64,000 bases of DNA, from positions 1-64,000 of the forward strand of contig JAEYZG010000016.1 of the NCBI GenBank assembly GCA_023428135.1, read 5' to 3'. This document shows, piece after piece, positions 20,969 to 30,360 of this stretch. The position numbers were made by a program, and so were the translations under genes. How positions within the stretch are numbered: the first letter of the stretch is position 1; each line of letters begins with the position of its first letter. The notes beneath the pieces are model-generated. The model was not told where the DNA came from, searched no databases, and was given only the letters and a program-made list of their open reading frames with translations. This DNA comes from Bacteroidota bacterium. Its GTDB lineage: Bacteria; Bacteroidota; Bacteroidia; Cytophagales; Cytophagaceae.

Positions 20969-21547
20969 ATGAATAATATTAATAATTCAATTCGTACACT
21001 TTTTAATCTTTCAGAAGAAGAGGTAACTATTTTTCTATCAGAATTTACCAAAGTGAAAATAAAGAAAAATGAAATCTTTATAAATGCAGGGGAGGCTTGC
21101 AACAAGGTTGGTTTGATTGAGAATGGCATTATGATGTGTATCTATAATAAAAATGGAAATGAAATTATTGAAGAATTCGCTTTTGAAAATAGTTTTATAA
21201 CGAATTACTATAGTTATCTTACCTTCAAACCATCGGAGAAGGAAATCAGATGTATTGATGACACAACAATCCATGTGATTACCAGGAAAAGCCTGGAAAA
21301 ATTGGGCAGTGATTATTCATTTATCAGAGACATGGCAAGGCAGATGAATGAAATGCTATTTTTAAGAAACCATGACAGGGTTAAGTCTCTGTTACTGGAT
21401 ACCCCTCCGGAAAGATACCTTCAAGTCATCTCTCAAAGAAAAGATCTGGCACATCGGATCCCTCAATATTTAATAGCATCCTATCTTGGTGTAACTCCTG
21501 AAACCATCAGCAGAATAAGAAATAAAATAAGTAAAGGACATTATTGA
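20969..21547 (+). CDS. Crp/Fnr family transcriptional regulator
   Basis: This 192-residue protein has an N-terminal cyclic-nucleotide-binding-like beta-roll (about 20-110, including KKNEIFINAGEACNKVGLIE). A long dimer helix follows, then a C-terminal winged helix with the recognition segment LIASYLGVTPETISRIRNK (about 168-186). No FNR-type cysteine cluster is apparent, and the phosphate-binding arginine motif of true CRP is not evident, so the effector is unknown. It precedes a DinB pseudogene in the same orientation. Confidence 0.9.
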   Translation: MNNINNSIRTLFNLSEEEVTIFLSEFTKVKIKKNEIFINAGEACNKVGLIENGIMMCIYNKNGNEIIEEFAFENSFITNYYSYLTFKPSEKEIRCIDDTTIHVITRKSLEKLGSDYSFIRDMARQMNEMLFLRNHDRVKSLLLDTPPERYLQVISQRKDLAHRIPQYLIASYLGVTPETISRIRNKISKGHY

Positions 21548-21623
21548 TTTGGATCAAGAAATTTGCGGCCTGTAGCATTTAGATTTGGTTTATAATTACT
21601 ATAAGAATTAAATCAAAATTAAA

Positions 21624-22142
21624 ATGAATCAGGTTGAAATTTTGCTGAAACAAACTGACGATACTTATGGGTGAGTTAACAGGCTTATTGCTTCTATACC
21701 ATACGATCTGTGGAATATTACACCGGAAGGAATCCAAACGAATGTCAGCTGGCAGGTCGTTTTAATAAGTATTTATTTCCATTCTGTAATGGTTATTGAA
21801 GGGCATCAGATGGATATCCTCAAGCAGATACCTTTAAAGGATTATGATGAGTTTTTTAATACAGGAAATCCTAAATATGTAGAGGGTAAATATAAACCGG
21901 ATCAATTAATGAAAGAACTGATGCTTGTAGAACAGAAGTCATTGGAGATTATTAAATCTTTATCCGATCATGATCTGAATAAGCCTTTACATCCGACATC
22001 TGTTACGCATCCAGTGGCGTCAAATAAATTCGAAGCCTTAGACTGGAATATGAAACATGCCATGTGGCACTGCGGACAATTGGGAATATTGAAAAGAATC
22101 GTTCACGAACGTTATGATTTTGGATTAAAAAGGAATGGGTAG
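21624..22142 (+). pseudogene. DinB family protein, broken by an internal TGA
   Basis: From ATG 21624 the frame reads MNQVEILLKQTDDTYG, then TGA at 21672-21674, then continues in the same frame with VNRLIASIPYDLWNITPEG to the stop at 22142. As I remember these relatives, they have Trp at the stop position (TGG to TGA) and QVGHL where this gene reads QVVLI. A 6-base in-frame loss removing Gly-His, with His a metal ligand, is therefore also likely. The 3' part (from ATG 21789, ending ALDWNMKHAMWHCGQLGILK) could still be translated as a 117-residue fragment. Intact members are four-helix DinB/YfiT-like metal-dependent hydrolases or thiol transferases. Confidence 0.75.
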
Positions 22143-22237
22143 AAGGTTCTTTCTTCTTATTTATGGTCAAGTGTCTGTTATATTTATAGGAATAAAAACA
22201 TAAATTTATGAAGTGAATTTTAAATTTTGGATCAATA

Positions 22238-22924
22238 ATGAGTTCAATTAAAGGCCTGGAGGATTGGATTATCGATAAAGGATTTCCTGATGAAAAGAGG
22301 AATGTTGAAGTTTCAATCCATCCAAAGTATATAAATATTAAAACTATTTATAATTTATCACCAAAAGATAGGACGGCTAAGGCGGCTGAGGATAAAAAGA
22401 GTAAAATCGAAAAGATTTTAAGGTTAAATTTATTTACTTCATATAAGATCACGGGAACTCTCGGATATCCCAGTGGTTTAAAAGCAAAGATGCCATTTCT
22501 GGCTTTATCAAAATTAAATAAGATTGCATCTATTGCTTATATCTTCATTAATAAAGTTGATAAGGCAAAACGAAAGATATCTAAAGCATCTTCAGAGTTT
22601 TATTGTGTAAAGATGACTGTAGTTATCGAAATTGAAAAGCGAAAGAAAGGGATACAAACTATTGAAGACAGAATGGTCCTGATTAAAGCAAAATCTTTTG
22701 ATGATGCTTATAGAAAAATGGAAAAAGTTAAGAATAAAAAGGTGGAGCCATACTTAAATAATTATGGAGAACTTGTTAGGTGGCGTATTGAAAGTCTTGA
22801 TGATTGTTATAAGACTGATCTGCATTCACCAGATGACCTGAATAATCCTGAGGGAATTGAAGTATACTCAAAACTTAAGGGGAGGCGATTGACCAGTGAC
22901 AGGGTCTGGAATGGTAAAATTTGA
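22238..22924 (+). CDS. DUF4288 domain-containing protein
   Basis: In this 228-residue soluble protein, residues about 125-195 match DUF4288: FYCVKMTVVIEIEKR, an IEDRMVLIKAKSFDDAYRK segment, then YLNNYGELVRWRIESLDD. The N-terminal 120 residues are Lys-rich and I do not recognise them. DUF4288 has no known function and is usually a short stand-alone domain, so the N-terminal extension is unusual. No signal peptide or membrane segment. A weak terminator follows. Confidence 0.7.
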   Translation: MSSIKGLEDWIIDKGFPDEKRNVEVSIHPKYINIKTIYNLSPKDRTAKAAEDKKSKIEKILRLNLFTSYKITGTLGYPSGLKAKMPFLALSKLNKIASIAYIFINKVDKAKRKISKASSEFYCVKMTVVIEIEKRKKGIQTIEDRMVLIKAKSFDDAYRKMEKVKNKKVEPYLNNYGELVRWRIESLDDCYKTDLHSPDDLNNPEGIEVYSKLKGRRLTSDRVWNGKI

Positions 22925-22932
22925 TTTTAAGT

Positions 22933-22955
22933 ACCGATCTGATGCCGGTTTTTTC
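22933..22955 (+). terminator. Weak terminator after the DUF4288 gene
   Basis: A 4-bp stem ACCG/CGGT (22933-22949) followed directly by six T residues, 9 bp after the stop codon. The stem is short, so confidence is limited. Confidence 0.4.
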
Positions 22956-22996
22956 TTTATTTAGAATCAGATAATAAATTATGAAGTCTTATTGCG

Positions 22997-23245
22997 TTGA
23001 ATTATATATGTTTGTTGAGGTTGAGCAGGTTGGTTAACACATTTTCCGGAATTATTGAAAAATACATATTGCCTACTTGCAATGGAGGGGCAGATGTTCT
23101 CATTGATGGAACGTTCCAATACTACAACATTGTTGTGCATACATTCTCATTGGGAAACGAATCAACCTGTATTTTGAAAAATGGAACAGGTATAGTTAAC
23201 GCAGACGCAAAAGTGTTTATTCTTACAGCTAATAGCGGGGATTAA
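22997..23245 (+). CDS. Small hypothetical protein or gene remnant
   Basis: An 82-residue frame ending 9 bp before the metallo-hydrolase gene. Its second half (GGADVLIDGTFQYYNIVV, ending AKVFILTANSGD) looks like beta strands. I recognise no family. The N-terminus is unconvincing and there is no clear ribosome binding site. It could be the tail of a decayed longer gene or a real small gene translationally linked to the next one. Confidence 0.3.
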   Translation: MNYICLLRLSRLVNTFSGIIEKYILPTCNGGADVLIDGTFQYYNIVVHTFSLGNESTCILKNGTGIVNADAKVFILTANSGD

Positions 23246-23254
23246 GATTATTTT

Positions 23255-24133
23255 ATGAAGTTTAATATTAGCGGCTACTCAACCGCATTATTTGCAACCT
23301 GGTATTTCGTAGAAGAACTGGGGCTATTGTTTGATGCGGGAGACGGAGTGGCAGCTTCTCTGTTGCAGAAGGCAAGAAAAGTAGAACATGTATTTATTTC
23401 TCATGCAGACAGAGATCATCTGGGAGGGCTTCTGCAATTCAATCAGCTGAATGCCCGGGAGGGTTATCCTATACTGCATTACCCTGCTCATTGCGGCTCT
23501 TTTCCTGCTATAGAAGAGTTTACCAAGAAGTTTGATCCGCATGTAAAAGGCACGATCTGGAAGCCAGTTATTGAAGATCAAGAAATTCAGATTGCAGATC
23601 ATTTGATTGTAAAAGCTATCAGAAATGAACATGTAAAGGCGGATAGAGGAATACATAAAAGTTTCAGCTATAAAGTGTATCAGACTAAAACAAAATTAAA
23701 GCCTGAATATGCCTCACTTCCTCAGGATAAGATCAGACAGCTTATCGCAGAATCAGGCAGAGAAGCGCTCAGTGAAATAGTAAGAACGAATATACTAACT
23801 TATTCAGGAGATACCCCGGTGGATGATTATGCAAAATGGGACAACTCAAAAATTCTTATTCATGAGGCTACCTTTCTTGGGGGAAAATATGAAGAAAGAA
23901 TAAATAAGCACGGAAACAAACATAGTAATTTAGATGAAGTTATAAAGATGGTTTCTGAAATTAACATTGAAACATTGATTCTCGGCCATTTTTCTTCAAG
24001 GTATTCAGATGAACAGATTGATGAGGAAATAAAAAAGCTGTGTAAAGAGTTTCTAATAAAAATCCCTGTCTACAGAGTGCTTCCAGGACAAATTCACAGA
24101 GATATACTTAAAGGGGAACCAGTCAATCAATAA
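23255..24133 (+). CDS. Metallo-beta-lactamase-fold hydrolase, RNase Z-like
   Basis: This 292-residue protein has the zinc motif H50-x-D52-x-D54-H55 (FISHADRDHLGG) near the N-terminus. Further ligands of the fold are likely in the LTYSGDTP segment (about 188) and in LILGHFSSRYS (about 247). The late HFSSRY motif resembles the HxSxRY of RNase Z-like proteins. It is shorter than tRNase Z and lacks an obvious exosite arm, so the substrate is uncertain. It lies 37 bp upstream of acetolactate decarboxylase in the same direction; I see no functional link. Confidence 0.8.
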   Translation: MKFNISGYSTALFATWYFVEELGLLFDAGDGVAASLLQKARKVEHVFISHADRDHLGGLLQFNQLNAREGYPILHYPAHCGSFPAIEEFTKKFDPHVKGTIWKPVIEDQEIQIADHLIVKAIRNEHVKADRGIHKSFSYKVYQTKTKLKPEYASLPQDKIRQLIAESGREALSEIVRTNILTYSGDTPVDDYAKWDNSKILIHEATFLGGKYEERINKHGNKHSNLDEVIKMVSEINIETLILGHFSSRYSDEQIDEEIKKLCKEFLIKIPVYRVLPGQIHRDILKGEPVNQ

Positions 24134-24170
24134 ACCTATATTTGCATTTCATAAGTCTGAGAAGTAAAGA

Positions 24171-24902
24171 ATGCAGTCAGAAATAAAATACAATCGATTA
24201 TATCAGTATGGTGTTGCGGATATTTTTGTAGCAGGACTATTCCGAGGTACAAAGCCTGTCAGTGAGATAAAGAAGAGAGGAAATTTTGGAATTGCGGCCC
24301 CTGATCTTATAGAAGGAGAGTTAACTATACATGAAGGAAATGTGTATCACACATTCGTATCCGGGGAAACCAGAGAGGAAGATGATAGCTATTGCACACC
24401 ATTGGCCTTCGTTACATATTTCAGGGCAGATGCAACTTTCAGTATTGACAGACCAATGAATCAATCTGAAGTGCTTCAAAAAACTGAACAATATTTTCCT
24501 AACAAAAATGGTATGTATGCCATCAGGATCAAAGGAGAATTTACTTATGTAAAGACAAGAGCTTTTCCACGGATTGAAGACGGGGAGCCTTTCCCTCCTT
24601 TGGCATCAGTGCTGCATACTCAAAGGTTCTTTGAATATAAAAACTTAAAAGGTACCTTGATAGGCTTTCATCTGCCACATTATTTAAATGGAGTAAGTGT
24701 TGAAGGGTATCATTTTCATTTTCTTTCAGAAGATGGACGAAGTGGGGGGCATGTGCTTAATTTTTCAGGAGAATCTTTAATTGTTGAAATTGCAAATCTG
24801 AATTCCATTGATCTGGAGGTTCCGCAAGATAAGGCATTTATGGAGTTTGACAGAAGAAACATTAATGCAGAGGATCTGGAAAAGGTAGAGAGAGGTCATT
24901 AA
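24171..24902 (+). CDS. budA: Alpha-acetolactate decarboxylase
   Basis: This 243-residue protein converts (S)-2-acetolactate to (R)-acetoin with CO2 release in the acetoin/butanediol branch of pyruvate metabolism. The zinc-binding His set is present: H181, H183 (GYHFHFLSEDG) and H194 (SGGHVL). Family segments GNFGIAAPDLIEGELT (about 37) and VASVLHTQRFF-like SVLHTQRFFEYKN (about 146) are also present. The length is normal. Neither acetolactate synthase nor butanediol dehydrogenase is adjacent, so it may act alone to divert excess acetolactate. Cytoplasmic; no signal peptide. Confidence 0.92.
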   Translation: MQSEIKYNRLYQYGVADIFVAGLFRGTKPVSEIKKRGNFGIAAPDLIEGELTIHEGNVYHTFVSGETREEDDSYCTPLAFVTYFRADATFSIDRPMNQSEVLQKTEQYFPNKNGMYAIRIKGEFTYVKTRAFPRIEDGEPFPPLASVLHTQRFFEYKNLKGTLIGFHLPHYLNGVSVEGYHFHFLSEDGRSGGHVLNFSGESLIVEIANLNSIDLEVPQDKAFMEFDRRNINAEDLEKVERGH

Positions 24903-25046
24903 TCGCATCTTTGTTTCAAAAAAGGACCATAACAGTTTCTGAAGTTAATTTGTCGTATTTACCCCTTATAATTGTCGTTTACAATATATTCGAATACAAG
25001 GTTTTAAATTAATTTTGTCTCAATAACAAATCTAAACCAAAAGACT

Positions 25047-25481
25047 ATGAGCAAAGAAACAACAAACCCTATATCTGTAACCGTAGAGGCTTTGGTAAAA
25101 GCACCTGTAGAGAAAGTCTGGAAAACCTGGAATACACCAGAAGATATTACCAAATGGTGTCAGGCATCTGAAGATTGGCATGCTCCTTATGCGGAAAATG
25201 ATTTGCGTAAAGGCGGTAAGTTTAAAACGACAATGGCTGCGAAAGATGGTAGTTTTAGTTTTGACTTTGGTGGTGAATATACCAATGTCGAAACAAATAA
25301 AGTGATTGAATATATAATGGCAGATGGCAGAAAGACAAAAATTGTATTCACTGCACAGGGAAATGAAACGAATATAGTGGAAACGTTTGATGCAGAATCT
25401 GAAAATCCTGTAGAATTTCAGCAGCAAGGCTGGCAAGCAATTCTGAATAATTTTAAGAAATATACTGAAAGCGTTTCTTAA
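25047..25481 (+). CDS. SRPBCC/AHSA1-like protein
   Basis: This 144-residue START-like helix-grip protein has ITVEALVKAPVEKVWK-type N-terminal residues (here ISVTVEALVKAPVEKVWKTW), the WCQASEDWHAP segment, and a C-terminal long helix (QQQGWQAILNNFKKYTES). These are typical of the AHSA1 or polyketide-cyclase-like subgroup. Such proteins bind hydrophobic ligands or act as Hsp90-activator homologues; the ligand is unknown here. It is a single-gene unit with its own terminator 36 bp downstream. Confidence 0.88.
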   Translation: MSKETTNPISVTVEALVKAPVEKVWKTWNTPEDITKWCQASEDWHAPYAENDLRKGGKFKTTMAAKDGSFSFDFGGEYTNVETNKVIEYIMADGRKTKIVFTAQGNETNIVETFDAESENPVEFQQQGWQAILNNFKKYTESVS

Positions 25482-25516
25482 TATAAGTTAAGTAACTTAG
25501 AGTTTCTTCTATTTAT

Positions 25517-25556
25517 AAAAGTCTCATATAAACAAATGAGACTTTTATGTTTTTAG
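25517..25556 (+). terminator. Rho-independent terminator after the SRPBCC gene
   Basis: Perfect 13-bp stem ATAAAAGTCTCAT (25517-25529) / ATGAGACTTTTAT (25538-25550), 8-base loop, then GTTTTT. The rest of the spacer to 25782 shows only AT-rich sequence, presumably with the promoter of the following regulator. Confidence 0.85.
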
Positions 25557-25782
25557 GCTTAACCAAACTTATAAACGAAAAATTTTGATACAGCCATTTC
25601 CTGTTTCTCGCAGGGATATTTCAAAATTTTACACGTATATTGCCTTCGTTTGGGGTTGTTTGCGACACTTTTTTTTTATATTTTTATGATACTAATTTAG
25701 TTTGTTTGTATCCTGATTTTGAATTTTCTCAGAATTAAAATCAGGGAAAAATTGTTTTTCGATTTTCCAGGTATAAATCTAA

Positions 25783-26766
25783 ATGAAGCACATATCTATT
25801 ATGGTTCCCAGAGGAGCAGCTGCCCTAGGCTGTATAGAAGGAGCATATAAAGCATTCACAATGGCAAATGAATTTCTTGCCAATAAAGGGAAGCAGCCGT
25901 TGTTTAAAGTACAGTTAGTGGGGATTGACAAAGAGCCTCAGGTATATGATTCTTTTTTCAGAGTACACCCTGATCTGACTATTGAAGATTCTTTTAAAAC
26001 CGATCTGATTATCATTCCTGCTGTGAACGGGGACTGGAAACAAGTCGTTGAAATCAATAAAGATTTTTACCCATGGATCAATAAACAATACCATAGTGGG
26101 GGAGAAGTAGCAAGTTTATGCGTCGGCACTTTCCTGCTGGCATCTACCGGCCTGCTGGAAGGCAAGAAGTGCGCTACACACTGGCTTGCAGAGCATGCAT
26201 TCAGGCAAATGTTTCCTGAAGCTATTTTAGTATCAGAAAAAATCATTACAGACGAAAAAGGCATTTATTGCAGCGGAGGAGCAAATTCATTCTGGAATCT
26301 GCTAATATACATCCTCGAAAAATATACGGACAGAGAGCTTTCAATACTTGCTGCCAAGTATTTTGAAATAGAAATAGACCGTTACAGTCAGTCTTCCTTT
26401 GTAATGTTCAGAGGACAAAAAGAACATGAGGATGAACCGGTGAGAAAAGCTCAGGAATTTATTGAAACCAATTTCCAGGAAAAGATCTCTGTAGATCAGT
26501 TGTCAGATCTGTTCGCAGTAGGAAGAAGGAGCTTTGAACGAAGGTTTAAAAAGGCGACCAGTAATACCATCACAGAGTATATTCAAAGAGTGAAGATAGA
26601 GGCTGCAAAGAAGAATCTGGAAACAACAAGAAAGAACATCAGTGAGATCATGTTCGATGTAGGCTACACGGATTCGAAGGCTTTCAGAGATGTGTTCAGG
26701 AAAATAACCGGTATGACTCCAATTGATTATCGCAATAAATATAATAAGCAGATGGTGACGTATTAA
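25783..26766 (+). CDS. GlxA-type transcriptional regulator (DJ-1/PfpI + AraC HTH)
   Basis: In this 327-residue protein, residues about 1-190 form a class I glutamine-amidotransferase-like (DJ-1/PfpI) domain with the nucleophile-elbow Cys at C113 (SLCVGTFLLASTGLLEG). Residues about 225-320 form an AraC-type double HTH (ISVDQLSDLFAVGRRSFERR and ISEIMFDVGYTDSKAFRDVF). GlxA-like regulators sense small metabolites through the N-terminal domain. No target is obvious next to it; the following genes are unrecognised membrane proteins. Confidence 0.92.
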   Translation: MKHISIMVPRGAAALGCIEGAYKAFTMANEFLANKGKQPLFKVQLVGIDKEPQVYDSFFRVHPDLTIEDSFKTDLIIIPAVNGDWKQVVEINKDFYPWINKQYHSGGEVASLCVGTFLLASTGLLEGKKCATHWLAEHAFRQMFPEAILVSEKIITDEKGIYCSGGANSFWNLLIYILEKYTDRELSILAAKYFEIEIDRYSQSSFVMFRGQKEHEDEPVRKAQEFIETNFQEKISVDQLSDLFAVGRRSFERRFKKATSNTITEYIQRVKIEAAKKNLETTRKNISEIMFDVGYTDSKAFRDVFRKITGMTPIDYRNKYNKQMVTY

Positions 26767-26809
26767 TGCGATTATTTCATGCAATTAACCAATAATAAAT
26801 AATTAGGCT

Positions 26810-27193
26810 TTGAATTTTTATCCTATAAACAGTCTGAAAAGGGAAATATTACTTTTTAAAAAAGAAACATTCTGGATTTCTCTAGTTCCGTGGTCTTTCT
26901 TATTGGCATTTTATGCTTTAGTTATAAGATTTAGGTTAAAGTACGATGTCTGGCCACTTCAGAATCCTATTGATCCTAATCAAATTTCCATGAATGTGCA
27001 TATTGGAATAATTTATCTTTTATTGCTTTATAGCTTGTTGAGTAGTATTTTTTTTGTTTTTCTGGTTTTTAGATTGTTCAGAAACAAACCAGAGAAAGAG
27101 GATCTTCAAATCATTGTTATATTCTTTATAGGTTTAATGTTTTTTGCACATTGGCTATTCATGAGTAGTTTGGCTGATTGGTTTCTTGATTAG
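26810..27193 (+). CDS. Hypothetical membrane protein (3 TM)
   Basis: This 127-residue protein has three strongly hydrophobic segments (about 24-42, 67-90 and 103-123). The start is TTG, two codons after an in-frame stop, and no ATG occurs before residue 62, so TTG initiation is likely if the gene is real. I do not recognise the family. It lies 43 bp after the GlxA-type regulator. Confidence 0.55.
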   Translation: MNFYPINSLKREILLFKKETFWISLVPWSFLLAFYALVIRFRLKYDVWPLQNPIDPNQISMNVHIGIIYLLLLYSLLSSIFFVFLVFRLFRNKPEKEDLQIIVIFFIGLMFFAHWLFMSSLADWFLD

Positions 27194-27294
27194 TTAAAAA
27201 TATAAAACATACAAAGACATACAAGTAAGAAGGAACCATTGTATTTGTGAAGTATGTGTTGGAGATAAATATGTAGTGCTGATGATTAAATTCA

Positions 27295-27978
27295 ATGGAG
27301 GTTTCCGAATGCCGTGCGTCTTCCATGTTTAACAGATTGAATAACTATATGTCGACTGAAAGTTTTAAAAGGATCCTTTCGTTTTTTAATTACGAATATT
27401 CAGAGTTTAATTCATTAGAAGAGTTAAAAAAATATCTTCTCCATAATGAGCTACGGAATGAAGATGAAGCATTGAAGTGTATGCGGAAGGTATTGAATTA
27501 CCGAATATCAAATATTCTGGAAGATTATGATATTAATGTTAAAGGAGAAAATGAACCAATTGATGAAGCTTTTCCAAGAAGGAAGAGGATTAGAGTTCTT
27601 AAAGATTTGAAAGTAGATCTTGGTTTAAAGGTCCCGGAATTATTCGTTTCATCAATAGCATTAAAGTTTGGTTGTGTTTGCTTTTTAATATTTATAGCTT
27701 ATTGGATATTAATGATACGATACACAGCATTGCTTGTCATAATTCCTTTTATGATTAATATTTCAATTTCCTTAGCTCTGACAGGTTTGCCAATACTTGT
27801 GATGGAACTTTATCAACCAGGTTTTATGGATGAAAATACATTTCAGGAAATTAAAAACTATAGAATGTTTCTTGACCAAATAATTCTTTTAAATAAGGAT
27901 AACTATATGGAAGAAAATAATAAAAGATTGAAACTTGAAATGGAAGCTGTTATAGATGAATTGTATATGTCGAGTTAA
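27295..27978 (+). CDS. Hypothetical protein with two central membrane segments
   Basis: In this 227-residue protein the N-terminal 110 residues are charged and helical. Two hydrophobic segments follow (about 122-142 and 145-172), then a charged C-terminal helix rich in Glu, Lys and Asn. No family recognised. It sits between a small membrane protein and a lipoprotein in the same direction; whether they form an operon is unclear. Confidence 0.55.
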   Translation: MEVSECRASSMFNRLNNYMSTESFKRILSFFNYEYSEFNSLEELKKYLLHNELRNEDEALKCMRKVLNYRISNILEDYDINVKGENEPIDEAFPRRKRIRVLKDLKVDLGLKVPELFVSSIALKFGCVCFLIFIAYWILMIRYTALLVIIPFMINISISLALTGLPILVMELYQPGFMDENTFQEIKNYRMFLDQIILLNKDNYMEENNKRLKLEMEAVIDELYMSS

Positions 27979-28047
27979 TGTCTGATATTGTGGATAGTCC
28001 TTTTAAAACGTCCACTAATCGAATAAAGGATTAAATTGAAGTTGAAG

Positions 28048-28470
28048 ATGCGAAAACATACATTTAGTTTTGTAACCTTCTTATTGGCATTGAGTGTTAC
28101 AAGTTGTTCCGGATATAAAAAAACTATCATCCAATTAAATGAAACATCAAAAGTTACCATTCTTGAAAAATATGGAGTTAAGAATGATAGTGTGATTTTT
28201 TACAGCAGGCCTAAAAGAAATACTTTGATTTTAATTAAGGATAGCATAGAGGAGAAGAAATTCATCTTTGAAGAATATCGAAAAGGGAAGTTAATGGGTA
28301 AAAAGTATGTTTATAATAGTGAAGGACAACTTTTGTACTATGCTGAATATAAAAATGGAGTAAGACATGGTTATCAGTACAGATCTATTAATGGTATTCC
28401 ATATTCTATATCCAGATACAAGAATGGAAAGGAAGAATATACCGGTATTCAATTAAATATTACTTGGTAG
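28048..28470 (+). CDS. Lipoprotein with MORN-like repeats
   Basis: 140 residues from ATG 28048, preferred over an upstream TTG (28036) because it gives a standard lipoprotein signal MRKHTFSFVTFLLALSVTSC. The C-terminal half carries MORN/YwqK-like units (YNSEGQLLYYAEYKNGVRHG, then SRYKNGKEEYTG). Such proteins are common in Bacteroidota and of unknown role. It is convergent with the polX gene, with 28 bp between the stops. Confidence 0.65.
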   Translation: MRKHTFSFVTFLLALSVTSCSGYKKTIIQLNETSKVTILEKYGVKNDSVIFYSRPKRNTLILIKDSIEEKKFIFEEYRKGKLMGKKYVYNSEGQLLYYAEYKNGVRHGYQYRSINGIPYSISRYKNGKEEYTGIQLNITW

Positions 28471-28498
28471 TATCATTAAAAGACAAGTTGAAAGATTT

Positions 28499-30253
28499 TT
28501 AGTGAGTAATATAAATCCTCTCAAGTTTCCTCTTCTTAAATGCTTCTATCTTCACCCAGTCCGATGTATTTAATATATTATCTTTTGTGCACCATGCTCT
28601 TCTTGCTATGGCAACTCCCAGTTTCATAAAGCTGTAGTTCCCTGTATTATGGCTGTCTGTGCCTATTACCAAGGTTACACCTTTCTCAATAGCTCTTTTA
28701 GCCCAACGATCATTGATGTCCATCCGATGGCTATGTCCGTTTATTTCTATGGCCGTTCCGGTCTCTGCTGCCACATCAAGGATTCTTTCCATATCAACAG
28801 CATAGCCCTCTCTGGATCCAAGTACTCTTCCTGTCGGGTGGCCTATGGCACATACATATGGATTGCGACAGGCTTTAATGATTCTTTCCGTGTTGTCCTG
28901 GTTGAAATGTGAATGAATGGAAGCAACTACCCAATCAAGCGTCTGCAAAAGAGAATCTGATAAATCAAGAGTACCATCGGGCAGTATATCTACTTCAGTC
29001 CCTGATTTGATAAGGTCTCTGCCAAGTTTTTTATTTACTTTTTTAATCTCTTTTAATTGCTTCATAAATTGATCTTCATTCATTCCTCCTGCTATTATTT
29101 CAGATTTGGAATGATCGGTAATGACGATGTAGTCATATTTTTGGTTAGAAGAAATATAGGAAGCAATTTCTTCAATAGAGCTGTGGCCGTCCGACCATTT
29201 GGAGTGTGTATGCATATCTCCCTTGATATCATCAATGGTGACGAGCTGTGGGATTAATCCCTCAGTCGCAAGCTCTATTTCCCCTGTATCCTCGCGCATT
29301 TCAGGAGGCATCCATTCAAGACCCAGTGCATGATAAATACCTTCTTCATTTTCTCCTGCAATCTTTTTATTTTCATCTACAGTAAAAAGTCCGTATTCAT
29401 TGATCTTAAATCCTTTTTCAATGGCAAATTTTCTAAGGTGTATGTTATGAGCCTTTGAGCCTGTGAAATACTGAAGGGCAGCACCCCATTGGTCTTCAGT
29501 TACGATTCTGATGTCTACCTGTCGTTGAAAGGATTTGAAATACACACTGGCTTTGGTATCGCCTTCTGCATAAAGGTTTTCAACTTCATCCAGTGATACA
29601 AAATGTCTGATTATAGCTTTACGATCTTTAGCTTTTGCTGCAATCAAAAGATCGATGTCGCCTACAGTTTCCCTTTGTCTTCGAAGACTTCCGGCTATAT
29701 CAATCAATTGAATCTGAGGAATGGTTTTAAGCATGTTTATAATGCTGGTGCTGATCTCCTGTGCATCCCAAAGGGGGAGTCGTTCCTCTGTTTCCGTTTT
29801 CTTAAGTAAAGCGGATAAAATATTATTTACTTTCTTCTTCTGAAATCCTTTAAGCCGCAGGATTCTGCCATCCTGGAGGGCTTCTATGATCTGCTCTTTG
29901 GTACTTAGGTTAAGATCGTAATAAAATCTTTTTAAGGTCTCAGGCCCCAATCCCTGAACTTTCATCAGGGTGAGAAAGTCTTTGGGAACTTCTTTTTGAA
30001 GGTCGTTGAATAAGCTTATCTGAGTCGTTTGAAGGAACTCAAAGATTTTCTCTTCAATACTTTTGCCAATCCCATAGGTCTTAACAAATTTTCCATCCTG
30101 AATATGATCTCTGATATCTTCGGGAAGGTCATTGATTATTCTGGCTGCATTGTGATAAGCGATTGACCTGAATCGTTCTTTTGGACCTTTAAATTCATAT
30201 ATGCTGCCTATTGCCTCAAAAATTTCGGCAAGCTCTTTATTAACTCTGTACAT
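28499..30253 (-). CDS. polX: DNA polymerase/3'-5' exonuclease PolX
   Basis: This 584-residue protein has the usual bacterial PolX layout. The helical 8-kDa and HhH region (about 1-150) is followed by the polymerase-X palm with AGSLRRQRETVGDIDLLIAA (about 185-205), which carries the catalytic GDIDLL aspartates. A C-terminal PHP domain starts near residue 345 with DMHTHSKWSDG, then ITDHSKS, ASIHSHFNQD and GTDSH, whose His and Asp residues would bind the exonuclease metals. PolX fills gaps in base-excision repair. The length and all motifs are intact. Confidence 0.93.
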   Translation of the reverse strand: MYRVNKELAEIFEAIGSIYEFKGPKERFRSIAYHNAARIINDLPEDIRDHIQDGKFVKTYGIGKSIEEKIFEFLQTTQISLFNDLQKEVPKDFLTLMKVQGLGPETLKRFYYDLNLSTKEQIIEALQDGRILRLKGFQKKKVNNILSALLKKTETEERLPLWDAQEISTSIINMLKTIPQIQLIDIAGSLRRQRETVGDIDLLIAAKAKDRKAIIRHFVSLDEVENLYAEGDTKASVYFKSFQRQVDIRIVTEDQWGAALQYFTGSKAHNIHLRKFAIEKGFKINEYGLFTVDENKKIAGENEEGIYHALGLEWMPPEMREDTGEIELATEGLIPQLVTIDDIKGDMHTHSKWSDGHSSIEEIASYISSNQKYDYIVITDHSKSEIIAGGMNEDQFMKQLKEIKKVNKKLGRDLIKSGTEVDILPDGTLDLSDSLLQTLDWVVASIHSHFNQDNTERIIKACRNPYVCAIGHPTGRVLGSREGYAVDMERILDVAAETGTAIEINGHSHRMDINDRWAKRAIEKGVTLVIGTDSHNTGNYSFMKLGVAIARRAWCTKDNILNTSDWVKIEAFKKRKLERIYITH

Positions 30254-30360
30254 AACCCTTCCTCCGGCTTCTATTAGCCATTCCTAAAAAAGAAACATGA
30301 ATGAAGCAAGGTTTGGTTTCTGAGAAAAATTACTTGTTTTCCAGAATTAGCGTCGGGTTA

